From: Streptomyces sp. NBC_01460
Lineage (GTDB): Bacteria > Actinomycetota > Actinomycetes > Streptomycetales > Streptomycetaceae
Length of the DNA stretch: 64,000 nucleotides
Direction of reading: 5' to 3'
NCBI RefSeq assembly: GCF_036227405.1
Contig: NZ_CP109473.1
Location: 7,006,001-7,070,000, forward strand
Shown in pieces: positions 52,971-61,905 of this stretch; within the stretch, counting starts at the first letter, position 1; every line of letters begins with the position of its first letter. Position numbers and translations under genes: made by a program. The notes beneath the pieces were generated by a model. It searched no databases. It was given only the letters and a program-made list of their open reading frames with translations, and was not told where the DNA came from.

Positions 52971-53888
52971 ATGCGTACACGTGTCGTCCTGGACGCCCCC
53001 TCGAACCTGGGGCTGAGGCCCCCCGCCCCCGGCGTCGTCCCCGGGTGCTACAAACTCGCCGGCGCGCTCCGTGAGCAGCGCATCGTGCAGCGGCTCCGGG
53101 CGCTGGAGGGCGGTGTCGTCGTACCGCCGCGCTACGACCGGGGTGACTGGGAGGAGGGCGACGGCGTCTTCCACGCCGAGGCCATCGCCCGCTACACGCG
53201 CACGCTCGCCGACCGGATCGAAGGACACGTCAGGGCGGGCGAGTTCCCGGTCGTCCTCGGGGGCGACTGCTCCATCCAGCTCGGCGCCGCCCTCGCGCTG
53301 CGCCGCATCGGCCGGTACGGGCTCGCCGCGATCGACGGTTCCGCCGACTTCCGGCACCCGGGCAACAGCGACCGGATCGGCGCGGCGGGCGGCGAGGAGC
53401 TGGCGCTCTCCACCGGGCGCGGGCAGGCGGACCTCACCGATCTCGAAGGGCTGGGTCCCTATGTCAGGGACGAGGACATCCGTCTCTTCGGGATGCGCGA
53501 CGAGGACGAGGACCGCGCCGAGATGACCGCGCTGAAGATCTCCAACGCCACGGTGGGGGAGATCAGGGAGTGGGGGCCGGCCGACATCGCCCGCGCCGTG
53601 GTGCAGACCCTGGAGGTCCCCGTCCTCGACGGCTTCTGGGTCCACCTCGACGCCGATGTCCTCGACCCGAGCGTGATGCCCGCCGTCGACAGCCCGGACG
53701 ACGGCGGCCTGTTCCCCGGCGAGCTCGCGGTGCTGCTGCGCACCCTCGTGCGGTCACCCCGCTGTGCGGGGCTCAACGTCACGATCTACGACCCCGACCT
53801 CGACCCGGACGGCACGGCCGGCGCCCTGTTCACCGACCTGATCGTCGGTGCTTTCTCCGAGGCGGGACCGGAGGCGCCGGAGCGTTGA
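52971..53888 (+). CDS. Arginase/agmatinase-fold protein with both histidine metal ligands replaced
   Basis: Ureohydrolase-fold protein of 305 residues. The three family motifs are recognisable, but GGDHS reads GGDCS (Cys100) and DAHxD reads DGSAD (Asp122, Ser124, Asp126), while the third, HLDADVLDP (Asp227, Asp229), is intact. Thus four Asp ligands are kept and both His ligands are lost. This predicts a weaker or different metal site and possibly another reaction. It begins TRVVLDAPSNLGLRPPAPGV, usual for a Streptomyces subgroup annotated as arginase. The ATG at 52971 is supported by the preceding GTGAGGA. Neighbouring GCS2 ligase may be functionally linked. Confidence 0.82.
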   Translation: MRTRVVLDAPSNLGLRPPAPGVVPGCYKLAGALREQRIVQRLRALEGGVVVPPRYDRGDWEEGDGVFHAEAIARYTRTLADRIEGHVRAGEFPVVLGGDCSIQLGAALALRRIGRYGLAAIDGSADFRHPGNSDRIGAAGGEELALSTGRGQADLTDLEGLGPYVRDEDIRLFGMRDEDEDRAEMTALKISNATVGEIREWGPADIARAVVQTLEVPVLDGFWVHLDADVLDPSVMPAVDSPDDGGLFPGELAVLLRTLVRSPRCAGLNVTIYDPDLDPDGTAGALFTDLIVGAFSEAGPEAPER

Positions 53889-53926
53889 TCACTACGTCGT
53901 GGCGGGGGACCCGGGCTCACCAGCGG

Positions 53927-54628
53927 TCACAGCGAAGCACCGTCGGCCGGCGGTGGCACGGCGTGCGGGCGGAGGACCATGAGTGAGTCCTCCGGGGTCG
54001 CCACCATGGCGAAGGGGAACCGGTCGAGCTCCAGGCAGAGCGCGATGTCATCGGGGTGCACCCCTTGACGCACCCCGTGCTCCAGCTCGTAGGCGGCGCG
54101 TGACCGGCCGGCGCGGTCGAGGAAGCCGGTCGCGTCCGTCACTGCTCCGCCCGCCCTGAGGGCGATGTACTGGGCGCACGCCAGGTCCTCATCGGCCTGC
54201 CCGTCCTCGCCGGTGACCACGAACGTGACGCCGTCACGCGCCCGGGTCCGCAGGAGCCGGGCGGTCGCCTCCGCCACCACGAAGCCGGCACACAGCACCA
54301 GCGACGCCTCCTTCACCGCGAGGGCGCCGACCGTCCCCGCCGTGGTCTTCTGCACCACGGTCCGTCCTTCGAGGTCGACCGACCGCAGCAGTCCCGGCGA
54401 GTTGACGGCGTCGAACCCCGGCGCGGGCGGACCGTCCTTGAGCGCCAGCCAGCGCGGGTGGCGGGCCTTGAGCGCCAGGGCCTCGTCGGGCGACCCGGCG
54501 AGAACGATCTTCTCCGCACCCTGGGCGAAGGCCCAGGCGGCCACCGTGAAAGCACGCATGACGTCGACCACGACCGCCACGGACGGGGCTTCGGCCAGCT
54601 CGGGAATACCGAGGAAACGAGCGTCCAT
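53927..54628 (-). CDS. 2-phosphosulfolactate phosphatase (ComB)-family protein
   Basis: Mg2+-dependent phosphatase-family protein of 233 residues. The ComB signature [20 protein letters not shown] near residue 18 and [24 protein letters not shown] segment are present, then [20 protein letters not shown]. In methanogens ComB dephosphorylates 2-phosphosulfolactate for coenzyme M; Streptomyces has no such pathway, so the substrate here is unknown. Convergent with the arginase-fold gene, 38 bases apart, and divergent from the phosphotransferase gene. Confidence 0.85.
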   Translation of the reverse strand: MDARFLGIPELAEAPSVAVVVDVMRAFTVAAWAFAQGAEKIVLAGSPDEALALKARHPRWLALKDGPPAPGFDAVNSPGLLRSVDLEGRTVVQKTTAGTVGALAVKEASLVLCAGFVVAEATARLLRTRARDGVTFVVTGEDGQADEDLACAQYIALRAGGAVTDATGFLDRAGRSRAAYELEHGVRQGVHPDDIALCLELDRFPFAMVATPEDSLMVLRPHAVPPPADGASL

Positions 54629-54763
54629 CCGGTCATGATCGCGCAGTCCCGACCTCGCGTGATCTGGCTGTGGCGCGCATCACACCGGCGTCCCGGAGTA
54701 TGGACGGCGTGCTCGGACGGAAAGCCCGTACACCGCGCCCCGGAGGCCCCTACGCTGGCCACC

Positions 54764-55822
54764 ATGCCGACCCGGGTGCCGATCAGCGACGCGTTGCGCT
54801 CCGCGGTGGGCGACCCGGCGGAAGCCGTGCTCCTGGACAGCAGCCCGCGCTCCCGGGTGTGGCGGGTCGAACTGCGCGGTGGTGGCCGGGTGGTCGTCAA
54901 ACAGATCACCGACGGAGGCGGAGCCGGATCCGACGGGGACACGCGCTACGCGCGGGAGGTCGCCGCGTTGCGGCTCGCCGGGAGGGCGACCGCACCGGCC
55001 GTCTCGCCCGCCCTGCTCGGCACGGACCCGGCGGCCCGCGTGATGGTCCTGGAGCACCTGGACGATCTCGGCGCGAGCGACGACTGGATGCCGGGCTACG
55101 CCGAGGCCCTCGCCCGGCTGCACGCGCTCACCGGGCCGGCCGACACGGGCACGCTTCCCGCCTGGTCGGGACCGACGGCCGCCGACGCCGAGTCCTTCCT
55201 CGCCCTCGCCAGGGCGCTGGACGTTCCCGTCCCGCCCGCGGTGCCGAACGAACTCGCCGGGCTGCTCGACCGGCTCGACCCCACGCCCCACCACGCCCTC
55301 CTGCACGGCGACCCCTGCCCCGGCAACGACCTGCGCACCGCCACCGGCGTCCGCTTCGTCGACTTCGAGCAGGCCGCGTCGGGCAACGGCCTGGTCGAAC
55401 TCGCCTACCTCCGCATCGGGTTCCCCACGTGCTGGTGCGCGATGTCGGTCCCGGCCGCGCCCCTCGCGGAAGCCGAGGAGGTCTACCGCGCCACCTGGCG
55501 GAGTCTCACCGGCACGGAAGTTTCCGGCGATCTGGCCGACACCTGCGCCGGCTGGCTGATCCGGGGCGACGCACTCGTCGAACGCGCCCACCGCGAGTCG
55601 GCCGACCACCTCGCACGGGTGCCGGCGGAGGACTTCGAGTGGGGCCACGTCTCCGCCCGGGAGCGCCTCGTCCACCGGCTCGGTGCGGTCGCCGACCTGA
55701 CCCGCGGCCACGACCACCTGCACGCGCTCGGCCGTCTGGGCAACGCCCTGGCCGCGCGCCTGCTGGAACGATGGCCCGCACTGCGCCCCCTGCCCTCCCA
55801 CGACGCCCGGCCCTGGGACTGA
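54764..55822 (+). CDS. Aminoglycoside phosphotransferase (APH)-fold kinase
   Basis: Kinase-like protein of 352 residues. The N-lobe holds VVVKQITD (ATP-binding Lys) and the C-lobe the catalytic loop ALLHGDPCPGND (HxDxxxxN) and metal-binding VDFEQAASGN in place of DFD/DWE. Family members phosphorylate small molecules such as aminoglycosides, macrolides, choline or homoserine; the substrate cannot be told from sequence. The ATG at 54764 (MPTRVPISDALRS) starts the conserved region; upstream in-frame codons are antisense to the comB-like gene. Confidence 0.83.
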   Translation: MPTRVPISDALRSAVGDPAEAVLLDSSPRSRVWRVELRGGGRVVVKQITDGGGAGSDGDTRYAREVAALRLAGRATAPAVSPALLGTDPAARVMVLEHLDDLGASDDWMPGYAEALARLHALTGPADTGTLPAWSGPTAADAESFLALARALDVPVPPAVPNELAGLLDRLDPTPHHALLHGDPCPGNDLRTATGVRFVDFEQAASGNGLVELAYLRIGFPTCWCAMSVPAAPLAEAEEVYRATWRSLTGTEVSGDLADTCAGWLIRGDALVERAHRESADHLARVPAEDFEWGHVSARERLVHRLGAVADLTRGHDHLHALGRLGNALAARLLERWPALRPLPSHDARPWD

Positions 55823-55864
55823 CAGCCGGCGGATCAGGTCACGGTGCCTTCCGGACGACCGCCG

Positions 55865-56218
55865 TCAGGCGGACACGTTCCGGTCGACGTACTCGAAGAC
55901 CGAGCCGTCCGGGTGCAGGGCGATCAGGTTGCGCCCCACCGGGGTGGGCACGGGGCCCGCGATGACCTTCGCTCCCACCCTGGTGAGTGCCGCGTTGGCC
56001 TCGTCGACGTCCTTGACCGCGATCGTCGCCGACACCTTCCGCAGCACCTCCAGCTCCGACTCCGGGCCGCTCATCAGCAGGAAGCAGCCGATCGCGGCCA
56101 CCGCGACCCCGCCGCGCTCGAAGCGCAGCGCCGGAGTGCCCGTCAGGCCCTCGTAGAAGGCCACCGAGGCCTCCAGGTCGTCGACACAGATACGCAGCGT
56201 GGTTCCCAGGATTTCCAT
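55865..56218 (-). CDS. VOC (glyoxalase/bleomycin resistance) family protein
   Basis: Small protein of 117 residues with two beta-alpha-beta-beta-beta units. TTLRICVDDLEASVAFYEGL opens the first and SATIAVKDVDEANAALTRVG the second; LIALHPDGSVFEYVDR ends with the usual Glu metal ligand. The first-unit metal His is not evident, so metal binding is uncertain. Functions range from dioxygenase to drug binding. Start at 56218. Lies in a minus-strand pair with the methyltransferase gene. Confidence 0.85.
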   Translation of the reverse strand: MEILGTTLRICVDDLEASVAFYEGLTGTPALRFERGGVAVAAIGCFLLMSGPESELEVLRKVSATIAVKDVDEANAALTRVGAKVIAGPVPTPVGRNLIALHPDGSVFEYVDRNVSA

Positions 56219-56277
56219 GCCCACGAGGGTAGTTGCCGACCCGGTGCGAGGGGATCGGTTCGCTCCCCGCCGCCGGG

Positions 56278-57087
56278 TCACACCCGGCAGAGCACCTCGC
56301 CGTGCGGCACCATGAACCACGCGTCGGGCTCTGCGCCCCAGGCGCGCCAGGCATCCGAGACGGCCGTCAGCTGTTCGGCGCTCGCGTGCCCGCCGTCCAC
56401 GGCGAGCTCCGCGTACACGGACGCGGTCGTGCGGTCGGCCCAGAGCCCGCTCCACCAGGCACGGTTCTCCGGCGTGGCGAAGCACCAGGCGGCCGCCGTC
56501 GGGGTGATGTCGGTGAAGCCGGCCTGCCGGGCCCAGGACAGCAGCCGGCGTCCGGCGTCGGGCTCGCCGCCGTTGGCGCGGGCCACCCGGCCGTACAGGT
56601 CCTGCCACTCCCGCATCCCGGGCACCTCCGGGTACCAGGTCATCGCCGCGTAGTCGCTGTCGCGCGCCGCGACGACGCCTCCGGGCCGGCAGACGCGCCG
56701 CATCTCGCGCAGTGCCTGCACCGGGTCGCCCACGTGCTGGAGCACCTGATGGGCGTGGACGACGTCGAAGGAGTCGTCGGGGAAGTCCAGGGAATGGACG
56801 TCCGCGACGGTGAACTCCACGTTGTCCAGCCCGCGTCCGGCGGCGGCCGCCGCCGCGCGGTCCAGGATGTCGCGGCCGGTGTCGACCGCCGTCACCGGGC
56901 CGGGCGCCACCAGCGCGGCGATGTCCGCGGTGATGGTGCCCGGCCCGCAGCCGACGTCCAGGACCGCCTGACCGGGGCGGAGTTCACCGAGGAGGTACGC
57001 CGCCGAGTTGGCGGCGGTCCGCCACTGGTGCGAGCGCAGGACCGACTCGTGGTGGCCGTGTGTGTAGACGGCGGTTTCCTTCGGCAT
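56278..57087 (-). CDS. SAM-dependent class I methyltransferase
   Basis: Methyltransferase of 269 residues. Motif I is LDVGCGPGTITADIA near residue 45; the acidic loop TAVDTGRDILDRA, FDVVHAHQVLQHVGDP (motif II/III) and REMRRVCRPGGVV (post-motif) are all intact. It is UbiE/Coq5-like, methylating an unknown small molecule. The ATG at 57087 (MPKETAVYTHGHHE) follows GGAGAGGACG; an upstream in-frame ATG lacks such a site. Sixty bases separate it from the VOC gene. Confidence 0.9.
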   Translation of the reverse strand: MPKETAVYTHGHHESVLRSHQWRTAANSAAYLLGELRPGQAVLDVGCGPGTITADIAALVAPGPVTAVDTGRDILDRAAAAAAGRGLDNVEFTVADVHSLDFPDDSFDVVHAHQVLQHVGDPVQALREMRRVCRPGGVVAARDSDYAAMTWYPEVPGMREWQDLYGRVARANGGEPDAGRRLLSWARQAGFTDITPTAAAWCFATPENRAWWSGLWADRTTASVYAELAVDGGHASAEQLTAVSDAWRAWGAEPDAWFMVPHGEVLCRV

Positions 57088-57185
57088 GGCCGTACGTCCT
57101 CTCCCGGAGCATCGTCGCCGGCGATGGGGCAAAGGTACGCTGCGGTGTCGCATCCTGAGATAGGTGTCTCATCATTCGGTCATCG

Positions 57186-58682
57186 CTACGCAGGCATCGG
57201 GCAGTACACGGTCAGCGCCTCGGGCAGCTTGTCGATCAGCAACTCCTCTCCGGAGTGCGCCACTTCGCCGTCGTAGGCGTACGGGGTGCCCGGCGTGAGG
57301 CCGGCGAGCCGCACCGCGCGGCGCCGTACGGCCGCGTGGACGGGGGAGCGGGACAGCGGGCCGGCGATCGCCGCGGCGAGCAGCCGGAGTCCGGGGGTGC
57401 GGCCGCCGTGGACCACCCGTACGTCGAGCAGTCCGTCCGCCAGGTTGTGCCGGCGCCCCGGAGCGGGGCCCACCCGCCGGAACAGCCCGTTGCCCACGAA
57501 GAGCAGCCACAACGGCCTCCGCCTGCCCTGGAGTTCGGCCGTCAGGGGGCGGGAGCCCCGCAGCGCCTCGAAGGCCGCGAGCACGCCCGCGGGCCACCCG
57601 CCGATCCTGGGCGCCCAGTGCTCCCGGGTGCGCACCAGCTCCGGATAGACGCCCAGGCTGAAGGCGTTGAGGAAGTACCCGTGCGCCCCGCCCGGCCCCT
57701 GCGGCCCCGGCCGGAAGCGGCCCAGGTCGACCCGGACCGCGTCACCGGCGGTGAGCGCCGTCACCGTGTCGTGCACGGTCTCGATGCCGAGGTCGTACGC
57801 GAAGTGGTTGAGGGTCCCGCCGGGGAACACCGCGAGCGGCACGCCGTGGGTGGCCGCGACGGCCGCCGCCATGTTGACCGTGCCGTCGCCCCCGCACACG
57901 CCCAGGGCCTTGCCCTCCCGTGCGGCCTCCTCCAGGCACCCCGACAGGTCGGCCGGTGCGCACTCCACCGTCTCCGCGAGGGGCAGCGCGTCGCGGATCA
58001 CGGCCGCCGCCGCGGTCGCGGAACCGGACTCCCGGTTGACGACCACCACCAGGTCCTTGCCCGCGGGCAGGGCCGGCGCCTCGGCCGGCGGTCTGCCGGG
58101 GGCGGGCAGCTGTCCACGGGTCGGTACGACGCCCCGCAGTGCGAACGCCGCCCCGACGCCGAGCGCCGCACCCGCCATCACATCGCTCGGATAGTGGACG
58201 CCGGTGTAGACGCGTGACGCCGCCACGGCCACGGCGACCGGGGCCACGACCGCGCCCCAGCCCTTCGACTCCAGGGCGACGCCCGTCGCGAACGCCGCCG
58301 CGGACGCCGCGTGCCCCGACGGGAAGGACGTGGTGAAGGGCTGACGCTTCAGCTGCCGTATGACCGGAACCAGATCCACTATCGGCCGGTCCCTGCGTAC
58401 GGCCCTCTTCCCCACGGTGTTGATCGCGGCCGAGGCCACGGCCAGCGAGGCGACTCCGCGCAGCGCCGCCCTGCGGGACCGCGCGCTGGAGCCCAGCGCC
58501 GCCATGCCCGCGGCGGCCCCGAACCAGAGCAGGCCGTGGTTGGCGCTGCGGCTCAGCCGTGGCAGGACGTGCTCGGCGCCGGGCCAGTGTCTTTCTGCCA
58601 CGCGCTGGAACGCGGCCATGTCGCGCTGGTGGAACCAGGCCTGCCAGCGGCCGGGGGAGGAGAGACTGCTCGATGTGGACAT
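57186..58682 (-). CDS. PAP2 phosphatase-diacylglycerol kinase fusion protein
   Basis: Membrane protein of 498 residues joining two lipid enzymes. The N-terminal PAP2 domain (about 60-190) has all three phosphatase motifs: KRAVRRDRP, FPSGHAAS and SRVYTGVHYPSDV. After a Pro/Ala linker, the C-terminal half (about 215-498) is a diacylglycerol/sphingosine kinase-like domain with VNRESGSA, CGGDGTVN and FPGGTLNHFAYDLG. One half would dephosphorylate and the other phosphorylate a lipid, perhaps phosphatidic acid/diacylglycerol or polyprenyl phosphates. The ATG at 58682 starts the family-like N-terminus. Divergent from the IclR gene. Confidence 0.88.
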   Translation of the reverse strand: MSTSSSLSSPGRWQAWFHQRDMAAFQRVAERHWPGAEHVLPRLSRSANHGLLWFGAAAGMAALGSSARSRRAALRGVASLAVASAAINTVGKRAVRRDRPIVDLVPVIRQLKRQPFTTSFPSGHAASAAAFATGVALESKGWGAVVAPVAVAVAASRVYTGVHYPSDVMAGAALGVGAAFALRGVVPTRGQLPAPGRPPAEAPALPAGKDLVVVVNRESGSATAAAAVIRDALPLAETVECAPADLSGCLEEAAREGKALGVCGGDGTVNMAAAVAATHGVPLAVFPGGTLNHFAYDLGIETVHDTVTALTAGDAVRVDLGRFRPGPQGPGGAHGYFLNAFSLGVYPELVRTREHWAPRIGGWPAGVLAAFEALRGSRPLTAELQGRRRPLWLLFVGNGLFRRVGPAPGRRHNLADGLLDVRVVHGGRTPGLRLLAAAIAGPLSRSPVHAAVRRRAVRLAGLTPGTPYAYDGEVAHSGEELLIDKLPEALTVYCPMPA

Positions 58683-58835
58683 GGGACAGCGAATACCCTG
58701 CGACCGGGCGGTGAACCAGGAGGCGCGCGCAAGGTCCTCCGTCGAATTCCGGCCGGATCCCGGTGTGAGGCCCGATCGGAATGCGGAGGATGTGACGAAA
58801 AGCACCCTCCGGCCCACCGCGTCGTGCCGCGGACA

Positions 58836-58893
58836 TTGCCCGGACAAGTTCCCTGACGTTAGCCTGCGTTCGTGATTCCGGTCATTGACCGGA
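58836..58893 (+). promoter_or_regulatory. Promoter and palindromic operator of the IclR/SMP-30 operon
   Basis: TTGCCC (58836-58841), an 18-base spacer and TAGCCT (58860-58865) form a plausible promoter starting near 58872. Directly after lies TCCGGTCATTGACCGGA (58877-58893), a perfect palindrome with 8-bp arms and one central base, 27 bases before the IclR ATG. Position and symmetry suit autorepression by the IclR protein. Confidence 0.6.
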
Positions 58894-58919
58894 GTGTCGA
58901 ACGAGATTGGCGGGCGATC

Positions 58920-59693
58920 ATGGGGCGACTCGTCCCTGCGGTGACCAGGGCGCTGGATGTTCTCGAACTCTTCCTCCAGGGTGAGGGAACTCTCTCCGCT
59001 CCCGAGGTCACGCGCAAGCTCCAACTGCCGCGGACGACCGTCCACGAGCTGCTCACCACGCTCGCCGCACGGTCCTACCTGGTCACGGTCCCGGAGCAGC
59101 CGGGCCGCTACCGGCTGGGTGTGCGCACCTACCAGCTGGGCAGCCGCTACGCCGAGCAGCTCGACCTCGCGGCCGAGGGGCAGCAGGTCGCCCGTGAGGT
59201 CGCCGAGACCTGCGGCGAGACGGTCCACGTGGCGATCCTGGAGGACACCGAGGTCATCTACATCGCGAAGGTGGACTCCACCCACGCCGTCCGCATGGTC
59301 TCGGCCGCCGGAAGGAAGCTGCCCGCGCACTGCACCTCCGTCGGCAAACTGCTGCTCGCCGCGCTCCCGGAGCCGGAGCTCGACGCCCGACTCGACGGGC
59401 GTGAGCTCATCGCCATGACCGACAACAGCCTCACCGATCCCGTGGAGCTGCGGGCCGCGCTCGCCGTCGTCCGCAAGCGGGGCATAGCGGTCGAGCACAG
59501 GGAGTCGAACCCCGACGTGAGCTGTGTGGCCGCGCCCGTCCGGGACCGGTCCGGCCGTGTCGTCGCCGCGCTCTCCATCTCCGTGCCGATGATCCGCTGG
59601 AGCGAGGAGCGCGAGGAGGAGCTCGCGCAGCTCGCCGCGGGCGGCGCCGACGCGCTGTCCGGCCGGCTCGGCCACCACCGGAGCCAGGTGTGA
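58920..59693 (+). CDS. IclR-family transcriptional regulator
   Basis: Regulator of 257 residues. The N-terminal winged helix (RALDVLELFLQGEGTLSAPE, then LPRTTVHELLTTLAARSYL) is followed by the IclR effector domain (about 80-250; ETVHVAILEDTEVIYIAKVD, AHCTSVGKLLLAALPE, CVAAPVRDRSGRVVAALSIS). The ATG at 58920 is used; an earlier ATG at 58872 would coincide with the transcript start. Its stop overlaps the GTG of the SMP-30 gene, so regulator and lactonase form an operon, which suggests sensing of a sugar acid or its lactone. Confidence 0.9.
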   Translation: MGRLVPAVTRALDVLELFLQGEGTLSAPEVTRKLQLPRTTVHELLTTLAARSYLVTVPEQPGRYRLGVRTYQLGSRYAEQLDLAAEGQQVAREVAETCGETVHVAILEDTEVIYIAKVDSTHAVRMVSAAGRKLPAHCTSVGKLLLAALPEPELDARLDGRELIAMTDNSLTDPVELRAALAVVRKRGIAVEHRESNPDVSCVAAPVRDRSGRVVAALSISVPMIRWSEEREEELAQLAAGGADALSGRLGHHRSQV

Positions 59694-60535
59694 GGACGTC
59701 CCCCGAGGTGGCGGTCCGGGCCGAGGCCGAGCTGGGTGAGGGCCCCACCTGGGACCCGGCCGCGGGGCGGCTGATCTGGGTCGACATCCTCTCCTCCCGC
59801 GTCCACACCTACGAGCCGTCGACGGGCCGCCGTACGGTCATGGCCACCGGACAGCACGTCGGGGCGGCGAAACCGCGGGCCGGCGGCGGCCTCGTGGTCG
59901 TCCTGCGGGACGGCACGGGACTGTACGACGCCGACGGCTCCTTCTCCTGGCTGGTCCACGACCCCGTCCCCGGGCGGCGGGGCAACGACGCGGCCGTGGC
60001 ACCGGACGGCGCGCTCTGGGCGGGCACCATGCGCTACGACGAGGCGGAGGCGGGCGGGACCCTGTCCCGGATCGCCCCGGACGGCACGGTGAGCCCCGTC
60101 CTGGACTCGGTGACGGTCAGCAACGGCACCGGCTGGAGCCCGGACGGCCGGCTGATGTACTACGTCGACACCCCCACCCGCCGCGTCGACGTGTTCGACG
60201 TGGACGGGGAGCACGTCCTGAACCGGCGCCCCTTCGTCGCCACCGAGCGGCCCGGATGGCCCGACGGGCTGACGGTGGACGCCGAGGGCTGCGTGTGGGT
60301 CGCCTTCTGGGACGGCGCGTCGGTCAGGCGCTACACCCCCGACGGCCGGCTGGACCGGGTCGTGGAGCTGCCGGTCCGGCGGCCCACCGCGTGCGCCTTC
60401 GGCGGTCCCGGCCTCCGCGACCTGTACGTCTCCACCGCCCGGACGGGCCTCGACGCCCCCCACCCGCTGTCGGGCTCCCTGCTCGTGCTGCCGGACGCCG
60501 GACAGGGGCTGCCCGGGACACCGTTCGCCGGCTGA
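59690..60535 (+). CDS. SMP-30/gluconolactonase-family lactonase
   Basis: Six-bladed beta-propeller lactonase of 281 residues. Divalent-metal ligands expected for the family are visible: Glu in AELGEGPTWDP, Asn in RRGNDAAVAPDGALWAGTM, Asn in VSNGTGWSPDG and Asp in WPDGLTVDAEG. It hydrolyses aldonolactones such as gluconolactone, galactonolactone or xylonolactone in oxidative sugar use. The GTG overlaps the IclR stop by four bases. Usual partners (dehydratase, sugar dehydrogenase) are not in the neighbourhood. Confidence 0.9.
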   Translation: MRTSPEVAVRAEAELGEGPTWDPAAGRLIWVDILSSRVHTYEPSTGRRTVMATGQHVGAAKPRAGGGLVVVLRDGTGLYDADGSFSWLVHDPVPGRRGNDAAVAPDGALWAGTMRYDEAEAGGTLSRIAPDGTVSPVLDSVTVSNGTGWSPDGRLMYYVDTPTRRVDVFDVDGEHVLNRRPFVATERPGWPDGLTVDAEGCVWVAFWDGASVRRYTPDGRLDRVVELPVRRPTACAFGGPGLRDLYVSTARTGLDAPHPLSGSLLVLPDAGQGLPGTPFAG

Positions 60536-60653
60536 GCGGGCCGGGGCCCGGATGCGTATTTCCGCCGCCTTCCGGAGCCGGTGCGGGGGCGGACCCCGGG
60601 GAACCTCCGTATAAAGGGCTCTGAGGTCGACGCAGGCGGAGGGAGACCCCGGG

Positions 60654-61892
60654 ATGCACGGGAGCGAGCGGACGCGGCCCCACCCCCTCGGGGAGGGGCA
60701 CGGCCCGGTCCGCTACGGGCCGCCCGCCCCCGACCCCGGTCTCCCCGTGCTGCCCGAGCTCGCCGCCGTGCTGGCCGCGTCCGCCGCGCGGACCCGGCCC
60801 GAACCACCCGGTGGCGGAACGATCCTGCGGGAGGCGGCCTGCGGCTACTGGGGGCGGCGTGGCCTGCACGGCGGCCCCGACGGCATCGCGGCGGCCCCGG
60901 GCGCCCAGCCCCTCCTCCTCGCGCTGATCGCCGCCCACGGCGGCGATGTGCTCATGCCCCGGCCCTGCCCCGCCACGTGGACGCCCCAGGCACGCCTGCT
61001 GGGCCGGCCCGCCTACCACGTGCCGACGCCCGCCGAGTGCGGTGGCATCCCCGACCCGTACGCCCTGCTGGAGACCGTCCGCCGGGTGCGCGCCGAGGGC
61101 GGCAGACCCCGGCTGCTCCTGATCTCGGTGGCCGACGATCCCACCGCCACACTGGCCCCGCCGGAACTGGTGCGCGAGGCCTGCGAGGCCGCGGTCTCCG
61201 AAGGGCTGCACATCGTCAGCGACGAGACCTGGCGCGACACCCTGCACAAGCCCCACGACACCGTCCTGCTCAGCCCCGCCGAGATGTGCCCCGACGACGT
61301 CACCGTCCTGTCCGACCTGGCGGGAGCCCTCACCCCGTCCGCGTGGCCGGTCGCCGTCGCACGCTTCCCGGCCACGGCACGGGCCGCCGCGCGCCGGGCC
61401 CGGGTGCTCGACATCCTCACCGCGCTCGGCGCCCTCGTCGCGGAACCGGTCGCCCGGGCCGCCTCCCACGCGCTGGACGAACCCGAGGCCGTCACGACCC
61501 GGATCCGGCAGGCCGCCCGCCTCCAGTCCCACGTGGCGTCCGCCGCCCACCGCGCGGTGCTCACCGTCGGCGCCCTGGCCAGACCTCCGCAGGCCGGCCG
61601 CCATCTCTACGCCGACCTCGGACCGCTGCGCCCCCGGCTGGCCGCCCGGGGCGTCACGGACTCCATGGAGCTGGAGGAGTACCTGACGGAACGTCTCGGC
61701 GCGCCCGCTCCCGGGGGACACCGCTTCGGCGACGAACTGGGCGCGCTGCGGGTGCGGCTGAGCACCGGGCCGCTGCTCGGCGCAACCCCGGAGCAGCAGA
61801 CGGAGTCCCTCACTGCGGTGGAGCCCTTGGAATTGCCCCATGTCGCCCGAGCACTGAGCATTTTCGCAGCAGCCCTCGATGAACTCCGATGA
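60654..61892 (+). CDS. Aminotransferase class I/II-fold protein lacking the PLP lysine
   Basis: Protein of 412 residues with the overall layout of fold-type I aminotransferases. The segment RLLLISVADDPTATLAPPEL replaces the NPxNPTG region (Asn becomes Asp), HIVSDETWRDT corresponds to the DExY region with Asp190 retained, and VTVLSDLAGALTPSAW (216-231) aligns with the SLSKxxGLxGxRxG segment but has Gly at the Schiff-base Lys position and Pro at the phosphate-binding Arg. Lys199 is the only lysine in the whole protein. Hence aminotransferase chemistry is very unlikely; it may be a regulator or scaffold. Ends close to the metallo-hydrolase gene start, suggesting coupling. Confidence 0.8.
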   Translation: MHGSERTRPHPLGEGHGPVRYGPPAPDPGLPVLPELAAVLAASAARTRPEPPGGGTILREAACGYWGRRGLHGGPDGIAAAPGAQPLLLALIAAHGGDVLMPRPCPATWTPQARLLGRPAYHVPTPAECGGIPDPYALLETVRRVRAEGGRPRLLLISVADDPTATLAPPELVREACEAAVSEGLHIVSDETWRDTLHKPHDTVLLSPAEMCPDDVTVLSDLAGALTPSAWPVAVARFPATARAAARRARVLDILTALGALVAEPVARAASHALDEPEAVTTRIRQAARLQSHVASAAHRAVLTVGALARPPQAGRHLYADLGPLRPRLAARGVTDSMELEEYLTERLGAPAPGGHRFGDELGALRVRLSTGPLLGATPEQQTESLTAVEPLELPHVARALSIFAAALDELR

Positions 61893-61905
61893 CAGGAGCC
61901 TCTCG

